Shown here in pieces: positions 17,643-25,331 of a DNA stretch of 64,000 nt. A program made the position numbers and the translations under genes. Source of the DNA: Dactylosporangium aurantiacum (GTDB lineage Bacteria > Actinomycetota > Actinomycetes > Mycobacteriales > Micromonosporaceae); contig NZ_JNYJ01000001.1 of assembly GCF_000716715.1 (NCBI RefSeq), positions 310,001 through 374,000 on the forward strand, given 5' to 3'. The notes beneath the pieces are model-generated. The model was not told the DNA's origin. It saw only the letters and a program-made list of their open reading frames with translations, and searched no databases. Position 1 is the first letter of the stretch, and each line of letters starts with the position of its first letter.

Positions 17643-17936
17643 TCAGGCGGGCACGTCGGTGAAGTGCTCGACCCTCGGCGCACCGTCGAAGAACGGCCCG
17701 AGCAGCGCGCGCCACCGCGTGAAGCGGTCGGTCGCGCGGAAGTTGTCCAGGTGCGCGTCGACCGAGTCCCACTCCACCAGCAGCACGAACCGGTTCGCCG
17801 TCTCGACGCCACGGGTCATGCGCACCGAGCGGCAGCCGGGGGTGGACGCGAGGATGGGGTGCCCTTCACGGTACGCGGCGGCGAACGCCTCCTCGTGACC
17901 TTCGAGCACGTCGATGAGCGCAACTTCCAGGACCAT
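17643..17936 (-). CDS. Antibiotic biosynthesis monooxygenase (ABM)-fold protein
   Basis: A 97-residue ferredoxin-like alpha/beta-barrel protein. The start MVLEVALIDVLEGHEEAFAA, the core CRSVRMTRGVETANRFVLLV and EWDSVDAHLDNFRATDRFTR match the small ABM (DUF/heme-degrading-like) family, whose members act on varied substrates or only bind ligands. The ATG at 17936 lies 6 nt after TACCCT (17948-17943, minus strand), so it is probably leaderless. It is divergent from pnuC with a 21-bp gap, so the two promoters overlap the neighbouring coding sequences. The longer open frame to 18134 runs antisense to pnuC and is rejected. Confidence 0.85.
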   Translation of the reverse strand: MVLEVALIDVLEGHEEAFAAAYREGHPILASTPGCRSVRMTRGVETANRFVLLVEWDSVDAHLDNFRATDRFTRWRALLGPFFDGAPRVEHFTDVPA

Positions 17937-17957
17937 CCGGAAAGGGTAGAGGACATC

Positions 17958-18572
17958 GTGCTCGACTGGCTCACATCTCCCGCCTTCCATGCGTTCGGTG
18001 CCCCGACCACGTGGGCGGAGCTGCTGGGTTTCCTCACCGGACTGGTCACGGTCTGGCTCGTCGTGCGCCAGCACGTCGCGAACTGGCCGGTCGGCATCGC
18101 CAACGTGCTGCTGCTCATGGTCGTGTTCCAGCACGTCGGCCTCTACGGCGACGCCTGGCTGCAGGTGGTCTACGTGATCCTCGGCGCCTACGGCTGGTGG
18201 CGGTGGCGTCCCGGTGCCACGACCGTAGTGCGTCGCACGACCAGCGTCGAGTGGGGTGCACTCGCCGTCGCCGGTGTGTTGCTCACCGTGATGCTGTGGT
18301 GGTACCTGGACCGGTTCACCGAGTCGACCGTGCCGTGGCCGGACGCCGCGACCACCGCCGTGTCGCTGCTGGCGACCTACGGCCAGACCCGCCGCCTGGT
18401 GGAGAGCTGGTGGCTGTGGATCGCCGTCGACGTCATGTACGTGCCGCTGTACGGGTACAAGAACCTCTGGCTCACCGCACTGCTCTACCTGGCGTTCCTC
18501 GGGCTCTGCGTCCTGGGCCTGCGTGCCTGGCGGGAGGCGCTGCGCGTCCAGCCGCAGCCGGTGCCGGCATGA
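17958..18572 (+). CDS. pnuC: Nicotinamide riboside/mononucleotide transporter PnuC
   Basis: Integral membrane facilitator for nicotinamide riboside uptake. The 204 residues contain about seven hydrophobic helices and the family signatures WPVGIANVLLLMVVFQ, YGDAWLQVVYVILGAYGWWRW and the C-terminal WLWIAVDVMYVPLYGYKNLW (the WxxxxxxD..Y..K pattern of the substrate pathway). The GTG at 17958 has AGAGGA upstream. The stop overlaps the ATG of nadR by 4 bases, tying uptake to the intracellular kinase that traps the substrate. It is an ordinary NAD-salvage gene pair; no riboswitch was seen. Confidence 0.93.
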   Translation: MLDWLTSPAFHAFGAPTTWAELLGFLTGLVTVWLVVRQHVANWPVGIANVLLLMVVFQHVGLYGDAWLQVVYVILGAYGWWRWRPGATTVVRRTTSVEWGALAVAGVLLTVMLWWYLDRFTESTVPWPDAATTAVSLLATYGQTRRLVESWWLWIAVDVMYVPLYGYKNLWLTALLYLAFLGLCVLGLRAWREALRVQPQPVPA

Positions 18573-19654
18573 CGCACGGCCTGGTCGTCGGCAAGTTCTA
18601 CCCGCCGCACGCCGGACACCACCACCTCATCGACACCGCGGCGCGCGCCTGCGACCGGGTCACCGTCGTCGTCGCGCCGTCCAGCGCCGAGTCCATCCCG
18701 CTGGAGACGCGCCTGGACTGGCTGCGCGAGGTGCACGAGGACACCCCGCACGTGCGGTTCGCCGGCGTGTACTGCGACCTGCCGATCGACTACGACGACC
18801 CCGACATCTGGCAGGCGCACGTCGACGTCTTCCGCGGTGCCGTCGGACCGTCCACAGTAGACGTAGTGTTCTCGTCCGAGGTGTACGGCGAGGAGCTGGC
18901 CCGACGATTCGGCGCCCGGCACGTGCCGGTCGACCCGGACCGCCGCGGCGTGCCGGTCTCGGGGACGGCCGTGCGCGCCGACCCGGTGGCGAACTGGGCG
19001 TTCCTGGCGCCGCCGGTGCGCGGCTGGCTCGCCCGCCGGGTGGTCGTCGTCGGCGCCGAGTCGACCGGCACCACCACCCTGGCGAAGGCCCTCGCCGCCC
19101 AGCTCCGGCTGCGCGGCGGCGCGTTCGCCGGCACGCGCTGGGTCCCCGAGTACGGCCGCACCCTCACGGAACTGAAGATGGCCGGCGGCGTCAAGGTCGA
19201 GGACCTCGTCTGGGACCGCGAGGACTTCCTGACCGTGGTGCGCGAGCAGAACGCCGCCGAGGACGCCGCCGCCCGGGCCGGCGGGCCGCTGCTGATCTGC
19301 GACACCGACGCGTTCGCCACCGCGATCTGGGAGGAGCGTTACCTCGGCTCCTCCTCGCCGCGGGTGCGCGCCGCCGCCCGCGAACCGGCCCTGTACCTGC
19401 TCACCTCGCACGGGGACGTGCCGTTCGAGGACGACGGGATGCGCGACGGCGAACATCTGCGAGCGTGGATGACCGACCGGTTCCGCGCCGAGCTCGCCGC
19501 CGGGCCGGTGCCGTGGATCGAGCTGACGGGGACGTACCGGACCAGGCTGCGCACCGCGCTCGCCGCGTGTGACGGGCTGCTCGCTCAGGGTTGGCGGTTC
19601 GCCGCGCCGCAGCTGCCGCGGCAGGCGCCGGGAATTGTCGGTGGGTCCTGTTAG
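18569..19654 (+). CDS. nadR: NadR-type bifunctional NMN adenylyltransferase / ribosylnicotinamide kinase
   Basis: A 361-residue cytoplasmic enzyme for NAD salvage. Residues 1-~165 are a nucleotidylyltransferase domain with GKFYPPHAGHHHLIDTA (the HxGH-type motif) and the matching VPVSGTAVRADP. From about residue 165 comes a P-loop kinase domain, GAESTGTTTLAKALAAQLRL, followed by LLICDTDAFATAIWEERYLG. There is no N-terminal helix-turn-helix, so unlike Salmonella NadR it should not be a DNA-binding repressor. The ATG overlaps the pnuC stop (ATGA). The two domains would convert nicotinamide riboside to NMN and then NAD. Confidence 0.92.
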   Translation: MTHGLVVGKFYPPHAGHHHLIDTAARACDRVTVVVAPSSAESIPLETRLDWLREVHEDTPHVRFAGVYCDLPIDYDDPDIWQAHVDVFRGAVGPSTVDVVFSSEVYGEELARRFGARHVPVDPDRRGVPVSGTAVRADPVANWAFLAPPVRGWLARRVVVVGAESTGTTTLAKALAAQLRLRGGAFAGTRWVPEYGRTLTELKMAGGVKVEDLVWDREDFLTVVREQNAAEDAAARAGGPLLICDTDAFATAIWEERYLGSSSPRVRAAAREPALYLLTSHGDVPFEDDGMRDGEHLRAWMTDRFRAELAAGPVPWIELTGTYRTRLRTALAACDGLLAQGWRFAAPQLPRQAPGIVGGSC

Positions 19655-19657
19655 GGT
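19635..19657 (+). promoter_or_regulatory. Consensus RecA-independent DNA-damage (PafBC-type) promoter of the STM4015-4011-like operon
   Basis: TTGTCGGTG (19635-19643), 8 bp, TAGGGT (19652-19657), then 7 nt to the ATG at 19665. This matches every specified position of TTGTCRGTG-N8-TAnnnT. It overlaps the last codons of nadR. No ribosome-binding site lies between the -10 box and the ATG, consistent with a leaderless mRNA. Confidence 0.78.
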
Positions 19658-19664
19658 CCCGCGC

Positions 19665-20591
19665 ATGAGGCACATCACGACGTTCGCCGGCCTTCCGGTG
19701 ATCCAGTTCCAGCCCGGCGTCGTCGACAAGCTGGACGCGGAGGGCACCCCGCGCAGCGCCGTCGCCTGGCGGATCGAGACGGAGTACGAAGACGACGAGG
19801 AGGCGTTCCGCGCCGCCCTTGACCGGTGCCTCGACGTCGTCGGCGGCGCCTCCGTGCACGCCCTCGTCATCGGCCAGTGGGGCGAGGCGTATGACACCGC
19901 GCCGCCGCTGCACCTGCTCGTCGCCGCCCGCGCGCGGCTGCCGCACCTGCGGGCCCTGTTCCTCGGCGAGATGACCTCCGAGGAGTGCGAGATCTCCTGG
20001 ATCAACCACACCGACGTGGCGCCGCTGCTGGCCGCGTTCCCGGGCCTGGAGATCCTGCGCATCCGCGGCGCCGACGGGCTGCAGCTGTCCCCGGTGCGGC
20101 ACATGCGCCTGCGCGAGCTGGCGGTCGAGAGCGGCGGGCTGCCCGCGGTGTTCCTGCGCGGCCTCATCGACTCGCACCTGCCCGCCCTGACCGACCTGGA
20201 GCTGTGGCTCGGCGTCAGCCAATACGGCGGCGACATCACCGTCGACGATCTGGCGCCCGTCCTCAGCGGCGCCGGCATGCCCCGGCTGCGCCGCCTCGCC
20301 CTGCGCAACGCCGAGATCGCCGACCAGGTCGCGGCCGCGCTCGCCGGCGCACCGGTCGTGCCGCGCCTCGAGGAGCTCGACCTGTCCCTGGGCATCCTGT
20401 CCGACCGGGGCGCCGAGGCGCTGCTGCTCGGCCAGCCGCTGACCCACCTGCGGCGGCTCGACCTGTCCCACCATTTCATCTCGGCCGACCTGGCCGACCG
20501 GCTGCGGGCCGAGCTGCCCGGTGTCGACGTCGACCTGTCCGACACGCAGGAGGAGGAAGACGGCGAGCGCTACACGGCAGTGTCGGAATGA
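19665..20591 (+). CDS. STM4015-family leucine-rich-repeat protein
   Basis: First gene of a five-gene operon; 308 residues. After an N-terminal segment (MRHITTFAGLPVIQFQPG) and DDEEAFRAALDRCLDVVGG, it turns into ribonuclease-inhibitor-like leucine-rich repeats: LPHLRALFLGEM, FPGLEILRIRG, LPALTDLELWLG, MPRLRRLALRNAEI, VPRLEELDLSLGIL and LTHLRRLDLSHHFIS. The C-terminal tail is acidic (DTQEEEDGE). LRR folds usually bind proteins or peptides, so it may be the scaffold or substrate-recognition part of the pathway; this is inference. The stop overlaps the next start (ATGA). The family name follows the Salmonella locus with the same gene set; its function is undescribed to my knowledge. Confidence 0.85.
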   Translation: MRHITTFAGLPVIQFQPGVVDKLDAEGTPRSAVAWRIETEYEDDEEAFRAALDRCLDVVGGASVHALVIGQWGEAYDTAPPLHLLVAARARLPHLRALFLGEMTSEECEISWINHTDVAPLLAAFPGLEILRIRGADGLQLSPVRHMRLRELAVESGGLPAVFLRGLIDSHLPALTDLELWLGVSQYGGDITVDDLAPVLSGAGMPRLRRLALRNAEIADQVAAALAGAPVVPRLEELDLSLGILSDRGAEALLLGQPLTHLRRLDLSHHFISADLADRLRAELPGVDVDLSDTQEEEDGERYTAVSE

Positions 20592-22309
20592 CCACCATCA
20601 CCGTCGTCGGCGTGCCGGGGCACCGGCGGGTCCGGCTGTTCCAGGACGCGGCGTTGGCGGCGGGTCTGCCCGAGCCGGCCGTCGTGAGCTGGCGTGACGT
20701 GTGCGCCGGGGTGTTCACGCTGGGCGCGGCCGAGGGTGCGGCGGCGGCTGACGGCGGTGCGGTGGGGGCTTCCGGCGGGGCGGGTGTCGTGGGCGGCCTC
20801 GCTCTGGGCGGCGATGGGGGGCGTGCTGCAGGCGGCGCGGGCGTCGGCCTCGCTGAGGTCGGCCTGGCTCACGGCGGCGGCCTGGCTGATGGCGGTGGTT
20901 CGGCTGACGGCGCTGGCTGGGCTGATGGCGGTGGTTGGGCTGATGGCGGTGGTTGGGCTGATGGCGGTGGTTGGGTTGACGGCGGCGGTTGGGTTGACGG
21001 CGGCGGTCGTGCGCTGGGTGCGGCGGGCGTCGGCGGTCGTGTGTCGGCGGCCGGTTGGGTGCGGCTGGAATCGCCCGGTGAGGATGCCGAGGTCGACCGG
21101 TTGCTGCGGGGTGCGGCGACGCCGGCCGCGCACGGTGAGATCGTCGGGCTCGCCGCCTGGCACCGGGGTCTCGTCGCGGCGGCCCGCCGGGTCGAGGCGC
21201 GCGGGGTGCCGCTGCTGACGGCGGTGGACGAGCTCGACGTCATGTTCGACAAGCGCCGCTGCCACGCGCTGCTGCGGTCCCGGGGCGTCGCGGTGCCCGA
21301 GGCGTATACCGCCGACGGCTACGAGGAGATCCGCGAGCGGGGGCGGCAGCGGGGCTGGCGCAGGGTGTTCGTGAAGCCGCCGCACGGGTCGTCGGCCTCG
21401 GGGGTGGTCGCGCTCGCGTTCGGCGGGGAGCGGGGGCGGGTCAGCGCGTACACGTCGGCGGTCCTCGACGGAGGCCGGCTGTTCAACGAGCTGCGGGTGC
21501 GGCACTACACCGACGAGCGGACCATCGCCGAGATCATCGACCGGCTGGCCGCCGAAGGCCGGCCCGCCGCGAGCGGTGGGGAGTACGCGAGCGGTGGGGA
21601 TTACGCGACCGGCGGGCTGCACGTGGAGCGGTGGCTGGCGAAGGCGTCGCACGACGGTCTCGTGTTCGACCTGCGGGTGCTCGTCGTCGCCGGCCGGGTC
21701 AGCCACGTCGTCGTGCGCACCGGGCGGTCCCCGATGACCAACCTGCACCTCGGCAACGCCCGCGGTGACCTGGCCGGGGTCCGCGCCGCCGCCGGCGAGG
21801 AGCGCTGGGCCGCGGCGATGCGCACCTGTGAGGCGGCCGCCGCCTGCTTCCCGCGCAGCCTGCACGTCGGCGTGGACCTCATGTTCGGCCGTGACTACCG
21901 CACCCATGCGGTCGCCGAGGTCAACGCGTTCGGCGACCTGCTGCCGGGCCTGGTCGCCGGCGGGCGGGACACGTACGCGGCGGAGATCGAGGCCCTGCTG
22001 TCCGGCCGCTTCACACCCGCGGGCGTCGCGACACCCGCCGCCGTCACCACCCCGGCACCCGCTGCCCCAGCCCTCACGGGCGTCGCCGCACCGGCCGTCG
22101 CCGCACCGGCCGTCGGCGCACCGGGCGTCGCCGCACCGGGCGTCGCCGCACCGGGTGTAGCCGCACCGGGTGTAGCCGCACCGGGTGTCGGCGCACCGGG
22201 TGTCGCCGCACGGGTCGTGGCCGCTTCTTCCGCCGTGGCGCCGGCCCGCGTCGACGGCGCCGCGGACGGTGGCGACGAGGCGAGCCCGATGCTGGCAGGT
22301 GCCCGGTGA
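20588..22309 (+). CDS. STM4014-family ATP-grasp-like protein with low-complexity insertions
   Basis: A 573-residue cytoplasmic protein. The N-terminal module (MTTITVVGVPGHRRVRLFQD) is the pre-ATP-grasp part. The catalytic region runs from about residue 213 to 478: DELDVMFDKRRCHALLRSRG, VFVKPPHGSSASGVVALAF, GGLHVERWLAKASHDG, FDLRVLVVAGRVSHVVVRTG and VDLMFGRDYRTHAVAEVNAFG are the expected nucleotide- and metal-binding strands. ATP-grasp enzymes make acyl-phosphate intermediates and ligate amines or thiols. Two repeat blocks look like recent in-frame expansions: WADGGG-type repeats at about residues 94-141 and Ala/Pro/Gly/Val repeats at about 478-541. Start ATG 20588 overlaps the previous stop; the end overlaps the next GTG. 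Confidence 0.84.
   Translation: MTTITVVGVPGHRRVRLFQDAALAAGLPEPAVVSWRDVCAGVFTLGAAEGAAAADGGAVGASGGAGVVGGLALGGDGGRAAGGAGVGLAEVGLAHGGGLADGGGSADGAGWADGGGWADGGGWADGGGWVDGGGWVDGGGRALGAAGVGGRVSAAGWVRLESPGEDAEVDRLLRGAATPAAHGEIVGLAAWHRGLVAAARRVEARGVPLLTAVDELDVMFDKRRCHALLRSRGVAVPEAYTADGYEEIRERGRQRGWRRVFVKPPHGSSASGVVALAFGGERGRVSAYTSAVLDGGRLFNELRVRHYTDERTIAEIIDRLAAEGRPAASGGEYASGGDYATGGLHVERWLAKASHDGLVFDLRVLVVAGRVSHVVVRTGRSPMTNLHLGNARGDLAGVRAAAGEERWAAAMRTCEAAAACFPRSLHVGVDLMFGRDYRTHAVAEVNAFGDLLPGLVAGGRDTYAAEIEALLSGRFTPAGVATPAAVTTPAPAAPALTGVAAPAVAAPAVGAPGVAAPGVAAPGVAAPGVAAPGVGAPGVAARVVAASSAVAPARVDGAADGGDEASPMLAGAR
20870..21013 (+). repeat. In-frame 18-bp minisatellite in the ATP-grasp gene
   Basis: Repeats of the type GGCTGATGGCGGTGGTTG encode Trp-Ala/Val-Asp-Gly-Gly-Gly. 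The clearest copies lie between about 20925 and 21005, with diverged copies on the 5' side. The period is a multiple of three, so copy number can vary without breaking the frame. Confidence 0.85.
22021..22212 (+). repeat. In-frame 12-bp minisatellite at the end of the ATP-grasp gene
   Basis: Repeats such as GCACCGGGCGTCGCC and GCACCGGGTGTAGCC encode Ala-Pro-Gly-Val-(Ala/Gly). About ten copies precede the last 30 codons. They lie beyond the predicted catalytic fold. Confidence 0.85.
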
Positions 22310-23100
22310 AGTCGCTCATCGGCAGCCACGACCTGCTCTTCGTCACGCTCGACACGCTGCGCTACGACGTCGCCGTGGGGCAGCTCGCGGCGGGGCGCAC
22401 GCCCAACCTCGCCCGGGTGCTGCCGGGTGGGGTGTGGCAGCGGCGGCACACGCCGGCGTCGTTCACGTATGCGGCGCACCACGCGTTCTTCGGCGGGTTC
22501 CTGCCCACGCCGGTGACGCCGGGCCCGCACGAGCGGCCGTTCGCGGCGCGGTTCCCCGGCAGCACCACCGTCGGGGAGGACACGTGGGAGTTCGACGCCG
22601 CGGACGTGGTCACCGGGCTGCGTACCGCCGGGTACCACACGGTCTGCATCGGCGGGGTCGGCTTCTTCGCGATGACGTCGGCGCAGGGCGGGGTGCTGCC
22701 GGGGCTGTTCGACGAGGCGCACTGGACCCGCGACTTCGGCGTCACCAACCCCGCCTGCTTCGAGGCGCAGCTCGACCGGCTCAAGACGGTGCTGCCCGCG
22801 GACGGGCCGCTGTTCACGTTCGTCAACGTCGCCGCCATGCACCAGCCCAACCGGCACTACCTGCCCGGCGCCGCGCAGGACACGGTCGCGTCGCACGGGG
22901 CGGCGCTCGCGTACGTCGACCGGCACCTGCCGGTGCTGTTCGGGCTGGTCACGTCCCGGGGGCGGCCCTGCCACGTGATCATGTGCAGCGACCACGGCAC
23001 CGCGTACGGCGAGGACGGGCACACCGGGCACCGCATCGCCCACGAGGTCGTGTGGACCGTGCCGTACGCCGAGTTCACGCTCGAGCCGGGGGAGTGGTGA
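22306..23100 (+). CDS. STM4013-family sulfatase/alkaline-phosphatase-like hydrolase
   Basis: A 264-residue hydrolase of the alkaline phosphatase superfamily. DLLFVTLDTLRYDVA supplies the first metal-binding Asp; ASFTYAAHHAFFGG occupies the position of the catalytic Ser/Thr/Cys nucleophile region; VIMCSDHGTAYGEDGHTGHR supplies the Asp-His-His metal ligands typical of sulfatases and phosphoglycerate-mutase-like enzymes. It is short for a sulfatase (usually above 450), so only the core is kept. The GTG at 22306 overlaps the previous TGA. No signal peptide is visible, so it should act in the cytoplasm, probably hydrolysing or transferring a phosphate or sulfate group in the pathway; the substrate is unknown. 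Confidence 0.85.
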   Translation: MKSLIGSHDLLFVTLDTLRYDVAVGQLAAGRTPNLARVLPGGVWQRRHTPASFTYAAHHAFFGGFLPTPVTPGPHERPFAARFPGSTTVGEDTWEFDAADVVTGLRTAGYHTVCIGGVGFFAMTSAQGGVLPGLFDEAHWTRDFGVTNPACFEAQLDRLKTVLPADGPLFTFVNVAAMHQPNRHYLPGAAQDTVASHGAALAYVDRHLPVLFGLVTSRGRPCHVIMCSDHGTAYGEDGHTGHRIAHEVVWTVPYAEFTLEPGEW

Positions 23101-24401
23101 TGCTGGGCTCGCCGTACCAGGGGTATCTGTACGCGTACCCGCACAAGACCGCGTACCGGCCGCTGCGCCCGCGACCCAGGCTCGCCGACGTGTGGGCGGG
23201 CGAGGCGACGGACGCGCTGTTCCTCTACGTCCACGTGCCGTTCTGTGAGATGCGGTGCGGGTTCTGCAACCTGTTCACCCAGGCCAACCCGCCCGCCGCG
23301 CAGGTCACCGCGTACCTGGACCAGCTGCGGCGGCAGGCGGACCGGGTCGCGGCCGCGGTGCCCGGCGCGGCCTACGCCCGGGCGGCGATCGGCGGTGGCA
23401 CCCCGACGTACCTGACGGCGGCGGAGCTGGAGCGGCTCTTCGACACCGTCGAACACGCCACCGGCGCCGACCTGCGGGCCGTGCCGACGTCGGTGGAGAC
23501 GTCGCCGGCGACCGCGACCGCCGACCGGCTCGCGGTCCTGCTCGACCGCGGCACGACCAGGGTCAGCATCGGCGTGCAGAGCTTCCTCGACGCCGAGGCG
23601 CACGCCGCCGGCCGGCCGCAGCACCGCGCGGAGGTGGACCGGGCGCTCGACACGATCCGCGCCGCCGGGCCGGCCGAGCTCAACATCGACCTCATCTACG
23701 GCATCCCCGGCCAGACCGCCGGCACCTGGACCGGCTCGCTGCGCACCGCGCTGACGTGGCGGCCCGAGGAGCTGTACCTGTACCCGCTGTACGTGCGACC
23801 GATGACCGGCCTCGGCCGGCGCGCACCCGGCGCCCCCGACCCCGAGTGGGACGCGCAGCGCCTCGGCCTGTACCGGCTCGCCGTGGACCTGCTCGGCGCC
23901 GAGGGGTACGAGCAGCAGTCGATGCGCGCCTTCCGCCGGCGGGACGCGCCGCCGGTCGAGGGCCCGGGGTACTGCTGCCAGGACGACGGCATGGTCGGGC
24001 TCGGGTGCGGGGCGAGGTCGTACACGTCGCGGCTGCACTACTCGTTCGACTACGCGGTGAGCGTCCGGCAGGTGCGCGGCATCCTGGAGGACTACCTGGC
24101 GCGGCCCGCGGAGGACTTCGACGTCGCCGAGGTCGGCTTCGCGCTCGACGGCGTCGAGCAGCGCCGGCGCTGGCTGCTCAAGTCGCTGCTGCGGGCACCG
24201 GGCCTCGACCCGGCCGGGTACGCGGCACGGTTCGGCACCGACGTCGACGACGACTTCCCGGCGCTGCGGCTGCTGCGCGACACCGGCCACCTCGACGGGC
24301 ACCGGCTGACCCCCGAAGGGCTCGCGCACTCCGACGCGATCGGGCCGTGGCTCACCTCCGACCACGTCCGCGCCGCCATGGCAGGGCACGTGCCACGATG
24401 A
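23100..24401 (+). CDS. STM4012-family radical SAM enzyme (HemW-like)
   Basis: A 433-residue radical SAM protein related to coproporphyrinogen III dehydrogenase/HemW. The cluster motif is PFCEMRCGFCNLF (CxxxCxxC) near residue 50, preceded by LYVHVPFC. IGGGTPTYLTAAELERLF, RVSIGVQSFLDAE and NIDLIYGIPGQTAGTW are HemN-like. The C-terminal part (YTSRLHYSFDYAVSVRQVRG) carries a winged-helix-like segment. The ATG at 23100 shares one base with the previous stop and has GGGGAG 5 nt upstream; two GTG codons just before it are alternatives. It is distinct from true hemW/hemN by gene context. It should use S-adenosylmethionine and a 4Fe-4S cluster to start a radical reaction on an unknown substrate. Confidence 0.88.
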   Translation: MLGSPYQGYLYAYPHKTAYRPLRPRPRLADVWAGEATDALFLYVHVPFCEMRCGFCNLFTQANPPAAQVTAYLDQLRRQADRVAAAVPGAAYARAAIGGGTPTYLTAAELERLFDTVEHATGADLRAVPTSVETSPATATADRLAVLLDRGTTRVSIGVQSFLDAEAHAAGRPQHRAEVDRALDTIRAAGPAELNIDLIYGIPGQTAGTWTGSLRTALTWRPEELYLYPLYVRPMTGLGRRAPGAPDPEWDAQRLGLYRLAVDLLGAEGYEQQSMRAFRRRDAPPVEGPGYCCQDDGMVGLGCGARSYTSRLHYSFDYAVSVRQVRGILEDYLARPAEDFDVAEVGFALDGVEQRRRWLLKSLLRAPGLDPAGYAARFGTDVDDDFPALRLLRDTGHLDGHRLTPEGLAHSDAIGPWLTSDHVRAAMAGHVPR

Positions 24402-25288
24402 GGATCCTGTACCGCGGCCCGCTGGCGAGCTGCAACTACGACTGCGCGTACTGCCCGTTCGCGAAGCGCCGCGACCCGCCCGGGCTGCTGCGCGCCGACC
24501 GGGCAGCGCTCGAACGGTTCGTCGGCTGGGTCGAGGCGCACCCGGACGAGCCGACCGAGGTGCTGTTCACCCCGTGGGGTGAGGGGCTCACCCGGTCCTG
24601 GTACCGCGCGGCGCTGATCCGTCTGTCGCACCTGCCGCACGTCGGGCGGGCCGCGATCCAGACCAACCTCGCCGGCCGGCTCGACTGGGTCACCGACGCC
24701 GACCCCGGCACTCTGGCGCTGTGGTGCACGTTCCACCCCGGGCAGGTCAGCCTGGAGCGGTTCCTGCGGCAGGCGGCGACCCTGCACCGGCACGGCATCC
24801 GGCACTCGGTCGGCGTGGTCGGCCTGCCCGCCCACCACGCCGACGCCGTCGCGCTGCGCTCAGCGTTGCCCTCCGACGTGTACGTGTGGATCAACGCCGC
24901 CGACGGGCACACGTACACGCCGCAGGAGGAAGCGGCGTGGACCGCGATCGACCCGTGGTTCGGCTACAGCGTCCGGCCGCACCCGTCGCTGGGCCGCTCC
25001 TGCCGCACCGGCGACGAGGTGATCTCCGTCCTCGGCGACGGCACCGTCCGGCGCTGCCACTTCGTGCAGGAGCCCCTCGGCAACCTGTACGACGGCAGCT
25101 GGCGCCCGACCGCGGCGCCCTGCCCGAAGCGGGAGTGCGACTGCCACATCGGCTACGTCCACCTGCGGACCCTGCCGCTGTACGAGGTGTTCGCCGGCGG
25201 CGTGTTGGAGCGGGTGCCGCACGAGCTCCCGCTGTGGTCAGTGCCGCCCGCGTCGCTGGGAGAGGCCCCCGCCGGCCCCGGATGGTGA
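24398..25288 (+). CDS. STM4011-family radical SAM enzyme
   Basis: A 296-residue radical SAM protein, last gene of the operon. The 4Fe-4S motif is SCNYDCAYCPFAK at residues 12-24. EVLFTPWGEGLTRSWY corresponds to the SAM-binding GGE-like motif. The C-terminal third has a run of further cysteines: RSCRTGDEVISV, RRCHFVQEPLGNLYDG and CPKRECDCHIGY. The order, with a Gly-Asp-Gly-x-Val-x-x-Cys stretch followed by GNLYDGSW, resembles the SPASM/Twitch auxiliary-cluster region, so a second iron-sulfur cluster is likely. SPASM-type enzymes often modify peptides. The ATG overlaps the previous stop (ATGA). Hairpins at 25305-25319 and 25466-25491 lie downstream. Confidence 0.87.
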   Translation: MRILYRGPLASCNYDCAYCPFAKRRDPPGLLRADRAALERFVGWVEAHPDEPTEVLFTPWGEGLTRSWYRAALIRLSHLPHVGRAAIQTNLAGRLDWVTDADPGTLALWCTFHPGQVSLERFLRQAATLHRHGIRHSVGVVGLPAHHADAVALRSALPSDVYVWINAADGHTYTPQEEAAWTAIDPWFGYSVRPHPSLGRSCRTGDEVISVLGDGTVRRCHFVQEPLGNLYDGSWRPTAAPCPKRECDCHIGYVHLRTLPLYEVFAGGVLERVPHELPLWSVPPASLGEAPAGPGW

Positions 25289-25331
25289 CACGCTCACCGG
25301 CCCGGGACACCCCGTGTCCTGCGTCGCGTCC

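Noticed and set aside
17643..18134. 163-residue version of the ABM-domain protein
   Set aside because: The added N-terminus runs antisense through pnuC; the family begins at the Met at 17936, which has a -10 box in the right place.
23100..24401. Assignment of the radical SAM gene as hemN/hemW
   Set aside because: The motif is HemW-like, but gene order and neighbours fit the STM4012 family; no heme genes are nearby.
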